In this document: piece after piece, positions 27,601 to 35,808 of the stretch
How the letters are laid out: every line of letters starts with the position of its first letter
Numbering within the stretch: position 1 is the stretch's first letter
DNA from: Curvibacter microcysteis
Lineage (GTDB): Bacteria > Pseudomonadota > Gammaproteobacteria > Burkholderiales > Burkholderiaceae_C
Length of the DNA stretch: 64,000 bases
Direction: 5' to 3'
Assembly: GCF_028649455.1 (NCBI RefSeq)
Contig: NZ_JAQSIO010000005.1
Span: 124,001 to 188,000, forward strand
Made by a program: the position numbers and the translations under genes
Notes under the pieces: generated by a model
Told to the model about the DNA's origin: nothing
Database searches by the model: none
Seen by the model: only the letters and a program-made list of their open reading frames with translations

Positions 27601-28734
27601 GAAGGCAAGTTGCGGGCCCAGCTCAGTGGCGACCAGATCGACATCCGCGAGTTCACCCTGCGGGGCGCCCCCGGCGGCGGCGGTGGCGATGGCGGCACGC
27701 TGAGCGCCACTGGCCAGGCCCGCTGGACCGGCCAGGCCCTTGAAGTTGACCTGCAAACCCAGGCTGAACGCCTGCGGGTTTCAGCGCGGGCGGACCGGCG
27801 CCTGGCCGTGTCCGGCCAGATCGGTATGCGCCTGCGTGACGGCCAGTTGAAGGTGCGCGGCGCACTCAAGGCCGACCAGGCCCTGTTCATCCTGCCGGAC
27901 GAAACCGCCCCCACCCTGGGCGCTGACGTCAAAGTCAGCTCCTCCCAGCGCCGCGCCAACGCCCCCCTCGCGCCCCCAGGTCAGCCCAAGCCAGCCACTG
28001 CAGCACCCGCCGCCAAAGCCGGCCCTGACGTGCAGGTCAGCTTTGACTTGGGCGATGACTTCCGAGTCCAGGGCCGGGGCCTGAGCACCCGCTTGCGCGG
28101 CACCTTGACCCTGCGCGTCCTTGCCAGTGGCGGCGACCCCCAGGTCACGGGCGAACTGCGCACCGACCAGGGCCGCTACAAGGCCTATGGCCAGCAGCTC
28201 ACCATCGAGACCGGGGTGCTGCGCTTCAGTGGCCGCTACGACGACCCCGCGCTGGAGGTGCTGGCGATCCGGCCCAACCTCTCGACGCGCGTGGGCGTGC
28301 AAATCACCGGCACGGTGCTGTCGCCCCGCGTGCGCTTGTTCTCCGAGCCGGAAATGGCGGACGCCGACAAACTGGCCTGGCTGGTGCTGGGCCGGGCCGC
28401 CGCCAGCGGCGCCGCGGAATCCGCCCTGCTGCAGCAGGCCGCCCTGGCCTTGCTCGGAGGCGGGCGCAGCCTGTCCGATGGGCTGGCCCAGTCGCTGGGC
28501 CTGGACGAGGTGTCCTTCAGCGGCGTGCGCAACACCGACACTGGCGTGACCAGCGCTGCCCTGACCCTGGGCAAGCGCCTGTCCAAGGACTTTTATGTGT
28601 CCTACGAACGCAGCCTGGCCGGCACCATGGGCACGTTCTACATCTTCTACGACCTGACCCGGCGCCTCACCCTGCGCGCGCAGACGGGTGAAAAAAGCGC
28701 CGTGGACCTGATCTTCACGGTGAGCTACGACTGA
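24649..28734 (+). CDS. tamB: Translocation and assembly module inner membrane protein TamB
   Basis: AsmA/TamB-type bridge protein of 1361 residues: an N-terminal membrane anchor (about 25-48), a long periplasmic region of repetitive beta-strands rich in Leu, Gln and Ala, and the C-terminal DUF490 domain (LAWLVLGRAAASG near residue 1240 onward, ending FTVSYD). TamB forms a hydrophobic groove linking inner and outer membranes for lipid or protein traffic. Start ATG 24649 is placed 17 bp after tamA. Its last 10 bp overlap the convergent chemoreceptor gene. Confidence 0.93.
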   Translation: MSTSQAPSPQTTPATLPAPHRARRWLGGAALFVGLPLALLGGLGWWAGSEGSLATMAEQAPRFLPAGQTLSLRGVRGSLLRGGQIDELQWAQPGTALTLSDLTIAWDWRPLLDRHLALSQLEARSLEIRTEDSATPASPPLTELRLPLTIDTPLSLGELKLPAAAGLQVKDFSGHYHYDGQQHHLQWGELNLAAGHYHGDIRLQADAPMALTARIEGEVPTPLKAPAPAAVQARVLLQGSLSGPNATLQLQAELSPEADEASHTHADTPPPSPLKKAPSQATASARAHPHQPAASPMSAHLSAQVRPWARQPLHQAQLQLSAIDLSLLWPQAPVTALSGTVDVQPPAPDAAPAQWGARLKLHNAAPGPWDLQRLPVTQLSATVRQEPHPEGSTWLAEDMQVQLGTGLLRLNARWPQAAPGQSPAWRVQSQLQGINPAALLSTLPPAAIDGQLSAQGLSGPGSQVDDLSFSTDLQARALSANPKTPAAPSAALWSALQLKQARATGRWQAGELQLDGLRLELAEASLTGQLRAQTAPLGGSAQLQWQAPGLNAELKGQLSAQQGQGQWLVKLQDAAALSRWLQGLPGLSALRSSLPVAGQGQLQGDWQGGWASLLANWNGERPPSTARPLSLNVQLDLPRLDWAAEGPAAGLRVQQLQARLAGSLPGAPGALPLQLSLQGVLAQGGHSLRAQVQAQAGQAATSGPQASRWTALLQTLSLQTSGQVPGGPWTLGLTAPVSLQLSHSPQQALTELSLAPGQAVLQGSSPTPAELQWQAARWSSLKGQARWDSQGQLRHIPQAWLEALAALRGDGSGLGVAGDLVLNADWKARLDQRVQASLRVARHSGDLQLQADDLPPGTQATAAQRSAGVRQAELNLQLDGEQVEAQLRWDSERAGQVQARLSTRLRQDAQGWQWPPDAPLSGELKAQLPQLGAWSMLAPPGWRLRGTLDAQASLQGTLQSPRWTGEIRASNLALRSVVEGVELREGKLRAQLSGDQIDIREFTLRGAPGGGGGDGGTLSATGQARWTGQALEVDLQTQAERLRVSARADRRLAVSGQIGMRLRDGQLKVRGALKADQALFILPDETAPTLGADVKVSSSQRRANAPLAPPGQPKPATAAPAAKAGPDVQVSFDLGDDFRVQGRGLSTRLRGTLTLRVLASGGDPQVTGELRTDQGRYKAYGQQLTIETGVLRFSGRYDDPALEVLAIRPNLSTRVGVQITGTVLSPRVRLFSEPEMADADKLAWLVLGRAAASGAAESALLQQAALALLGGGRSLSDGLAQSLGLDEVSFSGVRNTDTGVTSAALTLGKRLSKDFYVSYERSLAGTMGTFYIFYDLTRRLTLRAQTGEKSAVDLIFTVSYD

Positions 28735-30272
28735 GCGCTCAGGTGAAAGCGGCTGACCGCACCTGCCAGGTGATGCGCCTCTTGCTGCAGTGAGTCAGCC
28801 GCCTGGGTGGCTTCGTCCACCAGGTGGGCGTTGTCCCGGGTCATGGCGTCGAGCTGGCCCAGGCCGGTATTCACCCCTGTGATGCCCTGGCTCTGCTCGG
28901 CGGTGGTGGCCGAGATTTCGCTGATGGTTTGCGACACCCGGTGCACGCAGGCCACGATCTCGTCCATGGCGGCGCTGGCGTCCTTGACCTGCAAGGTGCC
29001 TGCTTCGACCCGCTCCACGTTGCTGGTGATCAAGCCCTTGATTTCCCGGGCCGCCGAGGCACTGCGCTGGGCCAGCGTGCGCACTTCGCTGGCCACCACC
29101 GCAAAGCCCCGCCCTTGTTCGCCCGCGCGGGCGGCCTCCACGGCGGCGTTCAGGGCCAGGATGTTGGTTTGGAAGGCAATGCCATCGATCACACCCACGA
29201 TGTCGGTGATGCGCCGGCTGGCCTCCGAAATGGTGTCCATGGTGGCCGTCACCTGGCCCACCACCTGACCGCCCCGGCCTGCGGCTTGCGTGGCCTGGGT
29301 GGCCAATTGGTGGGCGCTGGCAGCCGAGGCCGCGGAGTGGCTCAATCCCTGCTGCAGGTGGGCCATGGCCTCTGCTGTGCTTTGCAGGTGGGCCGCGGAG
29401 TCCTCGGTGCGCCGCTGCAGGTCCTGGTTGCCTGAAGCGATGTGGTTCGAGGCCGAAGCCACCAAACTGCCCGACTGCTGGATGGTGTGCAAGGTGCTGC
29501 TCAAGGTGCTGCGCATGGTCTCCAGCGCACGCACCAAGTCGCCCAGTTCGTCGTTGCGTTCGCTGTGGGCGGGCCGGGTCAGGTCGCCAGACGCAATGGC
29601 CTGCGCGGTGTTGAGGCAGACCGTGATGGCCGCCGCAATGCGACGCCCAACGCTCAGGGCCACGACAAACCCCAAGCCGATGGCCAAAGCCGCCAAGGCC
29701 AGGGCCAGCATCTCGATGCGATGGCGTTGCTGCTCAAACGCCAGGGCCTGCTCGCGGGCCCCTTGCTCGACGCGGCTCAAGTGGGCGTCCATGGCCTTGA
29801 GTTGCTCATCGACCTTGGGTTTGAGCTCCTTGCTCACCCCCAGCACGGCCCGGGCCAGTTCGCCGGACTGCTTCATGGCCTGGAGCTTGCCGATCAACTG
29901 GCCAATCTCCCGGCCTTGCTGCAGCACCAAGGCCAAGGAGGCTTGCTCTTCCGGGCTGCGCTGGGTCTGCCCCAGCGACTCCACCAACTTGGCCAACTGG
30001 GCCGAACTGGTCTGCACGCGTTGGTCCAAGACGCCTTGCGCCACGGGGTTGGTGTTCATGATGGCGGACAGCGCCGCGTCATTGCTCACGCGCACTTCGG
30101 CCTGCCAGCGCGTGGTCAGCAGCAAACGGTCCGTGACCTGCTGGCTGGCCACCCGAGCCTGCTCGTCACTCCAGCCCACCGCCAACACCGCCGCCGCGCC
30201 GACCAAGGTGCAGCCGGCGACCAAGCCCAGGATCAGGGCGAATAACTGGTTCTTCAATTGGCCCCGACGCAT
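28725..30272 (-). CDS. Methyl-accepting chemotaxis protein
   Basis: Transmembrane chemoreceptor of 515 residues: TM1 (about 11-32), a four-helix-bundle-like periplasmic sensor (about 35-185), TM2 (about 192-212), HAMP, and a cytoplasmic signalling domain with the highly conserved hairpin GVIDGIAFQTNILALNAAVE followed by GFAVVASEVRTLAQRSA. There is no C-terminal NWETF-type tether for CheR. ATG 30272 is chosen because the protein then begins directly before TM1. No chemotaxis genes adjoin it. The ligand is unknown. Confidence 0.93.
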   Translation of the reverse strand: MRRGQLKNQLFALILGLVAGCTLVGAAAVLAVGWSDEQARVASQQVTDRLLLTTRWQAEVRVSNDAALSAIMNTNPVAQGVLDQRVQTSSAQLAKLVESLGQTQRSPEEQASLALVLQQGREIGQLIGKLQAMKQSGELARAVLGVSKELKPKVDEQLKAMDAHLSRVEQGAREQALAFEQQRHRIEMLALALAALAIGLGFVVALSVGRRIAAAITVCLNTAQAIASGDLTRPAHSERNDELGDLVRALETMRSTLSSTLHTIQQSGSLVASASNHIASGNQDLQRRTEDSAAHLQSTAEAMAHLQQGLSHSAASAASAHQLATQATQAAGRGGQVVGQVTATMDTISEASRRITDIVGVIDGIAFQTNILALNAAVEAARAGEQGRGFAVVASEVRTLAQRSASAAREIKGLITSNVERVEAGTLQVKDASAAMDEIVACVHRVSQTISEISATTAEQSQGITGVNTGLGQLDAMTRDNAHLVDEATQAADSLQQEAHHLAGAVSRFHLSAQS

Positions 30273-30561
30273 CGATGGCCCGCTTAACGCTGCTTGGTGC
30301 ACCCTTGTCCTCCTCGCTGAAAATGGCATGAATAACCGGATTGAACCACAGGTTTATTTCGCTCATGACGAGGTGCAGGCAGGTGCCCCGCACCAGCCGG
30401 GAACCGTGGCGTGTACCCCATGCAGACCTGCGCGCCCCTGGCGCCCAGGCCTCGCGCAGAGTGACTCTTGGCGCGCTGTCGGGGCCACCGACAGCCGCCC
30501 GAGCCCGGGCCACAGTGCAAACTGAGCGCATGGACACCGCATGCCCCTGGAGACCTCACCG

Positions 30562-31539
30562 ATGGAATTGAAACAACTGCGGTATTTTTTACGCATCGTG
30601 GAGCAAGGCTCGATGAGCCGCGCCGCCCTCGACCTGAACATGGTGCAGTCGGCCCTGAGCCAACAGATCACCCGCCTGGAAAGCGAGTTGTGCACCCGCC
30701 TGCTGCACCGCACGCCGCGCGGGGTCACGCCCACGGAGGCGGGCCTGGCCTTCTACCGTGAGGCCCAACTGACCCTGCGACACGCCGAACAGGCGGTGCG
30801 CGCGGCCCAACAGGCGCGCCTGTCCGGCACCGTGACGGTGGGCTTGGCGCCGACCACCTCGGCCGTGCTGGGCCTGCCCCTGATGCAAGCCATGCGCGAG
30901 CGCTACCCCGACGTGCGCCTGCACATGGTGGAGAGCATGTCGGGCCACCTGACGGGCATGCTGAACGCGCGCGAGCTGGACCTGGCCCTGCTCTTCGACA
31001 CCCGGCTGCACCAGGTGCAGCAAGCCGCCAGCGCCCGTCACTGGGAGATCCAGCCCTTGCTGGAGGAGGACTTGTTCCTGATGCGCAGTGCCAGCGCCCC
31101 CCGCTTGGACGCAGACATCCCGCTGGCGGCGCTGGCGGCAGAACCCTTGATCCTGCCCACTGGCCCCCACGGCCTGCGCAGCACGCTGGACACCGCCTTC
31201 GCCAACGCCGGCCTGACGCCCCATGTGGTGTTGGAAGTGGACTCGCTGGCCATGGTCATGGCGGCGGTCGACGCCGGGCTGGGCTCGACCCTGCAGCCCT
31301 GGGCGGCACTGGGCCGCTACCCGGACGCGGCGCAGCGCTTTCAATGCGCCCGGCTCACCGGCGTGCCGGCGCGGCGCGTGAACTTGCTGTGCAGCCTGCC
31401 GGAGACCGAGCTGTCGCCCGCAGCCCTGGCCGCGCGCGTGGTCCTCCGGGATTGCGCGCGCCAGTTGGTCAACAGCGGCCGCTGGCAGGGCGCCCAGCTC
31501 AGCCTGCCCACGCCCGACTCAGCCCATCACGCTTTGTGA
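30562..31539 (+). CDS. LysR family regulator of the tcu locus
   Basis: A protein of 325 residues with an N-terminal winged HTH (1-60; MELKQLRYFLRIVEQGSMSR) and a two-lobe periplasmic-binding-type effector domain. The position upstream of tcuA and tcuB, same strand with 105 bp between, matches tcuR of enteric bacteria, which activates tricarballylate genes. The codon before the chosen ATG is preceded by other in-frame ATG codons (30541); 30562 fits the family N-terminus. The effector is inferred from context only. Confidence 0.88.
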   Translation: MELKQLRYFLRIVEQGSMSRAALDLNMVQSALSQQITRLESELCTRLLHRTPRGVTPTEAGLAFYREAQLTLRHAEQAVRAAQQARLSGTVTVGLAPTTSAVLGLPLMQAMRERYPDVRLHMVESMSGHLTGMLNARELDLALLFDTRLHQVQQAASARHWEIQPLLEEDLFLMRSASAPRLDADIPLAALAAEPLILPTGPHGLRSTLDTAFANAGLTPHVVLEVDSLAMVMAAVDAGLGSTLQPWAALGRYPDAAQRFQCARLTGVPARRVNLLCSLPETELSPAALAARVVLRDCARQLVNSGRWQGAQLSLPTPDSAHHAL

Positions 31540-31644
31540 TACCCCCATCGCCGGGCCCGGCTGCACGCCAGGCGAGGGTCTGCCTACGATCGCGCTCATG
31601 CCGGATGCCCTCCGGCGCTTCCCTGAGCGTTCCGAAGGAGACCC

Positions 31645-33099
31645 ATGTCGACCCAACCCGATGTCCTGGTGATTGGCGGTGGCAATGCCGCGCTGTGCGC
31701 CGCCCTGATGGCGCGCGAGGCCGGTGCCAGCGTGCTGCTGCTGGAGGCTGCCCCGCGTGCTTGGCGCGGCGGTAACTCCAGCCACACCCGCAACCTGCGC
31801 TGCATGCACGATGCCCCGCAGGACGTGCTGGTCGACACCTACCCCGAAGAGGAGTACTGGCAAGACCTGCTCAAAGTGACAGGCGGCCTGACCAATGAGC
31901 ACCTGGCGCGTCTGGTGATCCGCGCCTCGTCGACCTGCCGCGACTGGATGCGCCAACACGGCGTGCACTTTCAGCCGCCGCTGTCCGGCGCGCTGCATGT
32001 GGCGCGCACCAACGCCTTCTTCATGGGTGGCGGCAAGGCCCTGGTGAACGCCTATTACCGCAGTGCCGAAAAGCTGGGTGTGCAAGTGCGCTACGAAGCC
32101 CCGGTGGAGCGGCTGGAGATCGTCGACGGCCGCTTTGTGGCGGCCCACTGCCTGGTGCAGGGCCGGCCTGAGCGCATCACGGCCAAGGCCTGCGTGCTGG
32201 CCGCCGGTGGCTTCGAATCCAACCGCGACTGGCTGCGCGAGGCCTGGGGCCAGAATGAGCGCGGTGAGTGGCCCTCGGACAACTTCTTGATCCGAGGCAC
32301 CGCCTACAACCAGGGCGTGCTGCTGCGCCACCTGCTGGAAGACCACGGCGCCGACCGCATCGGCGACCCCACCCAGGCCCACATGGTGGCCATCGATGCG
32401 CGCGCACCGCTTTACGACGGCGGCATCTGCACGCGCATCGACTGCGTGTCGCTGGGCGTGGTGCTGAACCGCGACGGCCAACGCTTCTACGACGAAGGTG
32501 AGGACTTCTGGCCCAAGCGCTACGCCATCTGGGGTCGCCTGGTGGCGCAACAGCCCGGGCAGATTGGTTACTCGATCATCGACAGCCAAGCCATCGGGCG
32601 CTTCATGCCGCCGGTGTTCCAGGGCGTGCAGGCCAACACCCTGCCCGAACTGGCGCGCCAGCTCGGCCTGCCCGAGGACGCCTTCATGCACACGCTGGAC
32701 AGCTACAACGCCGCCTGCCGCGTGGGCCGCTTCAACCACACCGAGCTGGACGACTGCCACACCGAGGGCATCACACCCGCCAAGACCCACTGGGCGCGCC
32801 CCATCGACACCGCGCCTTTCTATGGCTATGCGCTCAAACCAGGCGTGACCTTCACCTACCTGGGCTTGCACACGGACGACACCGCCGCCGTGCGCTTCAA
32901 CCAGGTCCCCAGCAGCAACCTCTTTGTGGCCGGCGAAATGATGGCTGGCAACGTCCTCGGCAAAGGCTACACCGCCGGGGTCGGCATGAGCATCGGCACC
33001 GCCTTTGGCCGCATCGCCGGCACCCAGGCCGCGGCCGCAGCGCTGCACCCCCAGCAGCCCACCCACTTGAATCAAGGAGCCTCCCATGCAATCGCTTGA
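31645..33099 (+). CDS. tcuA: FAD-dependent tricarballylate dehydrogenase
   Basis: Flavoprotein of 484 residues that oxidises tricarballylate to cis-aconitate, a citric acid cycle intermediate. It begins with the dinucleotide-binding loop [13 protein letters not shown] and an acidic strand end, and ends with the FAD contact region [21 protein letters not shown], as in the fumarate reductase flavoprotein family. The downstream tcuB and the upstream LysR gene support TcuA over other family members. AAGGAG lies before the ATG; the end overlaps tcuB by 14 bp. Confidence 0.92.
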   Translation: MSTQPDVLVIGGGNAALCAALMAREAGASVLLLEAAPRAWRGGNSSHTRNLRCMHDAPQDVLVDTYPEEEYWQDLLKVTGGLTNEHLARLVIRASSTCRDWMRQHGVHFQPPLSGALHVARTNAFFMGGGKALVNAYYRSAEKLGVQVRYEAPVERLEIVDGRFVAAHCLVQGRPERITAKACVLAAGGFESNRDWLREAWGQNERGEWPSDNFLIRGTAYNQGVLLRHLLEDHGADRIGDPTQAHMVAIDARAPLYDGGICTRIDCVSLGVVLNRDGQRFYDEGEDFWPKRYAIWGRLVAQQPGQIGYSIIDSQAIGRFMPPVFQGVQANTLPELARQLGLPEDAFMHTLDSYNAACRVGRFNHTELDDCHTEGITPAKTHWARPIDTAPFYGYALKPGVTFTYLGLHTDDTAAVRFNQVPSSNLFVAGEMMAGNVLGKGYTAGVGMSIGTAFGRIAGTQAAAAALHPQQPTHLNQGASHAIA

Positions 33100-34279
33100 A
33101 GCCCTGGCGCGCGATGCGCGGGCACTGGCCAACGGCGACATCGTTCCCGAACAGCCTCTGTCGCCGGCCGAAGCCGAAGTGGCACGCCAACTGCAGATCT
33201 GCAACGCCTGCCGCTACTGCGAAGGCTTTTGTGCGGTCTTCCCGGCCATGACCCGGCGGCTGGAATTTCCCAAGGCGGACATCCACTTCCTGGCCAACCT
33301 GTGCCACAACTGCGGCGCCTGTCTGCACGCCTGCCAGTACGCGCCGCCCCACGAGTTTGCCGTCAACATCCCGCAGTCCATGGCCCAGGTGCGCGGCCAA
33401 ACCTATGCGGACTACGCCTGGCCGCCCGCGCTGGGCACGCTGTACCAGCGCAACGGCCTGACTGTGTCGCTGGCCCTGGCCGCTGGTCTGGCCCTGTTCC
33501 TGGTGCTGGCCATCGTCTTGCAAGGCCAAGGTTGGGCAGTGCTGTGGCGCGCCCAGGCTGGTGGCTTTTATGGCCTGTTCCCGCACAACCTGCTGGTGAG
33601 CTTGTTCGCCCCGGTGTTCTTGTTCGCCGCCCTGGCGCTGAGCCTGGGCGTGCGGCGCTTCTGGCGTGACATCACCCCGGCCACCAGTGGCGCACCCTTG
33701 ACGGCCCCCGCCGCCACCGAAGCCACCGACGCGGTGCTGCGCCTGCGCTACCTGGACGGCGGGCACGGCGAGGGCTGCGCCAACGAAGACGATGCCTACA
33801 CCCTGGCCCGCCGACGCTGCCACCACCTGACCTTCTATGGGTTCATGTTGTGCTTTGCGGCCACCAGCGTGGCCACGGCCTACCATTACCTGCTGGGCCT
33901 GCCCGCCCCCTACGACCTGCCCAGCCTGCCCAAGCTGCTGGGCGGCCTGGGCGGCCTGAGCCTGGCTGTCGGCACGGCGGGCCTGTGGCGCCTGAACCTG
34001 CGTCGCCACCCCCAGCACGGTGACGCCGCGCAAAAGCCCATGGACCGCGGCTTCATCGCCTTGCTCTTCCTCATCGCCACCAGCGGCCTGGCCCTGTGGG
34101 CCGTGCGCGACCGGCCTGCCCTGCCGCTGATGCTGTGCCTGCACCTGGGCGCCGTGATGGCTTTGTTCGCCACCCTGCCCTACGGCAAGTTTGCCCACGG
34201 CATCTTCCGCACCGCCTCGCTGTTGCGCCACGCCGTGGAAAAGCGCCAACCCAACCCCATCGGACTGGGTGCGGACTGA
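33086..34279 (+). CDS. tcuB: Tricarballylate utilisation iron-sulfur membrane protein TcuB
   Basis: Re-oxidises the flavin of TcuA and passes electrons to the quinone pool. The 397 residues have two N-terminal [4Fe-4S] cysteine clusters ([11 protein letters not shown] and [11 protein letters not shown] with an outlying Cys), followed by about six membrane helices with candidate heme or quinone histidines. This is the CitB/TcuB layout. It overlaps tcuA by 14 bp, so the pair is translationally coupled. Confidence 0.92.
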   Translation: MQSLEALARDARALANGDIVPEQPLSPAEAEVARQLQICNACRYCEGFCAVFPAMTRRLEFPKADIHFLANLCHNCGACLHACQYAPPHEFAVNIPQSMAQVRGQTYADYAWPPALGTLYQRNGLTVSLALAAGLALFLVLAIVLQGQGWAVLWRAQAGGFYGLFPHNLLVSLFAPVFLFAALALSLGVRRFWRDITPATSGAPLTAPAATEATDAVLRLRYLDGGHGEGCANEDDAYTLARRRCHHLTFYGFMLCFAATSVATAYHYLLGLPAPYDLPSLPKLLGGLGGLSLAVGTAGLWRLNLRRHPQHGDAAQKPMDRGFIALLFLIATSGLALWAVRDRPALPLMLCLHLGAVMALFATLPYGKFAHGIFRTASLLRHAVEKRQPNPIGLGAD

Positions 34280-34345
34280 GCACGGTCCGCGCGCCCAGCC
34301 CCCATCACCGCAGACCAACAACACCCCCAAAAGGAGACCTCCCTC

Positions 34346-35317
34346 ATGCCAAGCTGTCACTTGCAGCGCGCCCTCGGGCTCGCCATCGCCGCCCTGGCCC
34401 TGAGCGCCAGTGCCCAGGACTTTCCCCCCAAGAAACCAGTCACCCTGGTGGTGGGCTTTGCGGCCGGCGGTGCCGCAGACGCTGCGGCCCGCCTGATCGC
34501 CAAGAAGCTGGGCGAGAACATCGGCCAGTCGGTGGTGGTGGACAACAAGGCCGGCGCGGGCGGCAACATCGCCCACCAGCAGGTGGCCCATGCCGCCACC
34601 GATGGCTCGGTGCTGTTGCTGGGCTCGGTGGGCCCGCTGACCATCGCCCCGCACCTGATGAAAGTGGGCTACGACCCGGTCAAGGACTTGGCCCCGGTCT
34701 CGGGCGGCGTTTACTTTCCGAACGTGCTGGTCGTGCACAAAGGGGCCAAGGTCAAGACCCTGGCGGAGTATGTGCAGCTGTCCAAGGCCAAGCCGGGCAG
34801 CGTGGACTTTGCCTCCACGGGCGCGGGCTCGGCCTCCCACCTGGCAGGCGAACTGCTGAACGAGCGCGCGGGCATCGATATGACGCACGTCCCCTACAAG
34901 GGCGGCGGCCCGGCGCTGCAAGACCTGCTGGGCGAGCGCGTGACCTCGTACTTCTCGGCCCCGCCCACCGCCCTGCCCCACATCGAGGCCGGCAAGCTGA
35001 TTCCCATCGCTACCACAGGGCTGACGCGCCCGCCCTACCTGCCCAACATCCCCACCGTGGCCGAGGCGGGCTACCCGGGCTTCGAGGCGCTGAACTGGTA
35101 CGCCTTTGTGGCCCCCAGCAAAACCCCGGCGCCGGTCCTGGACCGATGGAACCAGGAAATCGTCAAGGTGCTGAACGACCCCAAGGTGAAAGAAGCCCTG
35201 CTGAAACACGGCCTGACCCCGCAGCCCACGGGCCGCGCCGAACTGGCCACCTTCATGAAAAATGAATCGGCCAAATGGGGGGCGATCATCAAGGAGCGCA
35301 AGATCGCGGCGGAGTGA
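34346..35317 (+). CDS. Bug/TctC-type tripartite tricarboxylate transporter receptor
   Basis: Periplasmic solute-binding protein of 323 residues with a signal peptide cleaved after ASA (about residue 24), then the Bug-family start PVTLVVGFAAGGAADAAARL and the DNKAGAGGNIA and PYKGGGPALQDLLGERV motifs. Bug proteins bind carboxylates such as citrate. Following tcuAB after 66 bp, it probably binds tricarballylate or a related acid. No TctA or TctB membrane subunits are encoded nearby, so its transporter partner must lie elsewhere. Confidence 0.93.
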   Translation: MPSCHLQRALGLAIAALALSASAQDFPPKKPVTLVVGFAAGGAADAAARLIAKKLGENIGQSVVVDNKAGAGGNIAHQQVAHAATDGSVLLLGSVGPLTIAPHLMKVGYDPVKDLAPVSGGVYFPNVLVVHKGAKVKTLAEYVQLSKAKPGSVDFASTGAGSASHLAGELLNERAGIDMTHVPYKGGGPALQDLLGERVTSYFSAPPTALPHIEAGKLIPIATTGLTRPPYLPNIPTVAEAGYPGFEALNWYAFVAPSKTPAPVLDRWNQEIVKVLNDPKVKEALLKHGLTPQPTGRAELATFMKNESAKWGAIIKERKIAAE

Positions 35318-35384
35318 GGGCTTGACGCCTTTCGACAGCAGAAGCGGCCACTGCCGAGCCAGACGCAGAGCGGGTTCTTGAGGT

Positions 35385-35399
35385 CAGACGAGGCGTCTG
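35385..35399. terminator. Hairpin after the Bug gene and tRNA-Arg
   Basis: CAGACG-AGG-CGTCTG forms a perfect 6-bp stem with a 3-base loop, between the stop of the Bug gene (plus) and the 3' end of the tRNA gene (minus). There is no T-run, so a factor-independent terminator is only a possibility. Confidence 0.35.
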
Positions 35400-35411
35400 G
35401 AGATGATGAAT

Positions 35412-35706
35412 TGGTCCCCCCGACAGGAATCGAACCTGTATCTAGCGCTTCATACCACTTCGGCTTTCGCCGCCGCATCATGCGTTCGTGGTCTGGACTA
35501 TGCCTTTGCCATGGGCCCTGGGGGCCGGTAGGCAGGAGCCGTCTAGTCTCTACACCTTCCCGAAGACCGGGCTTGGTTCGGCGTTGCCACGGGGCCTTGA
35601 ATAGGCCCCAGAGGGTTCACCGAGTTTGACTCCATTCAGCCGAGGCTTTCGCGTCCGGCTGCCCATTGAAAGGAGGCACTTGTTCTATCCATTGAACTAC
35701 GAGGAG
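35412..35706 (-). tRNA. tRNA-Arg(CCU) interrupted by a group I intron
   Basis: The two exons are 35671-35706 (5') and 35412-35450 (3', including encoded CCA at 35412-35414). After splicing they form a complete cloverleaf. The acceptor stem is 7 bp (C1-G72 to G7-C66 with two G-U pairs). The D stem is GTTC/GAAC, the anticodon stem AGTGC/GCGCT, the anticodon loop CTCCTAA with anticodon CCT, the variable loop AGAT, the T stem ACAGG/CCTGT with TTCGATT loop, and the discriminator A73. The anticodon CCU reads the arginine codon AGG. The interruption lies between positions 36 and 37. A standard tRNA search may miss the gene because of the 220-nt insert. Confidence 0.95.
35451..35670 (-). other. Group I (IC3-like) self-splicing intron in tRNA-Arg(CCU)
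   Basis: 220 nt, intron position 1 at 35670. Elements seen by eye: IGS GGG (positions 7-9) pairing with anticodon CCU through the required U-G wobble. P2 is CAGCCG/CGGCTG (10-15/29-34) capped by a GAAA tetraloop. P3 is GGAG/CTCC (38-41/133-136). P5 is GGGGCC/GGCCCC (62-67/75-80). P7 is GACTA/TAGTC (123-127/171-175). P9 is a hairpin CGGC-GAAA-GCCG (199-210), and G220 is terminal (omega G). The core segments around 112-132 and 167-177 closely resemble, from memory, the Azoarcus tRNA-Ile intron. There is no endonuclease gene inside. Self-splicing is inferred. Confidence 0.93.
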
Positions 35707-35714
35707 AGCCCCCT

Positions 35715-35723
35715 ATGCTAACA
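35715..35723 (-). promoter_or_regulatory. Extended -10 of tRNA-Arg(CCU)
   Basis: On the minus strand TGTTAGCAT gives a TGn-extended -10 box about 9-14 bp before the mature 5' end, followed by a G-rich discriminator typical of stringently controlled tRNA promoters. No good -35 is visible. Confidence 0.35.
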
Positions 35724-35808
35724 GCGGCCAGCCCCCGCTTCGGACAGCAGGTGCCGAAAACTTGTCCACACCGCCGCACCACACAGCGCTGGCCCAAGCT
35801 GCCCCCGC

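Noticed and set aside
24382-27756. A 1124-codon open frame antisense to tamA-tamB
   Set aside because: Long only because of high GC and codon bias of tamB. It is repetitive, has no recognisable motif and no ribosome binding site.
31519-33204. A 561-codon open frame antisense to tcuA
   Set aside because: tcuA on the plus strand has clear FAD motifs; the antisense frame has none.
35378-35629. Short open frames inside the tRNA-Arg intron region
   Set aside because: They run through the intron core and tRNA exons with no LAGLIDADG, GIY-YIG or HNH motif, so they are not a homing endonuclease.
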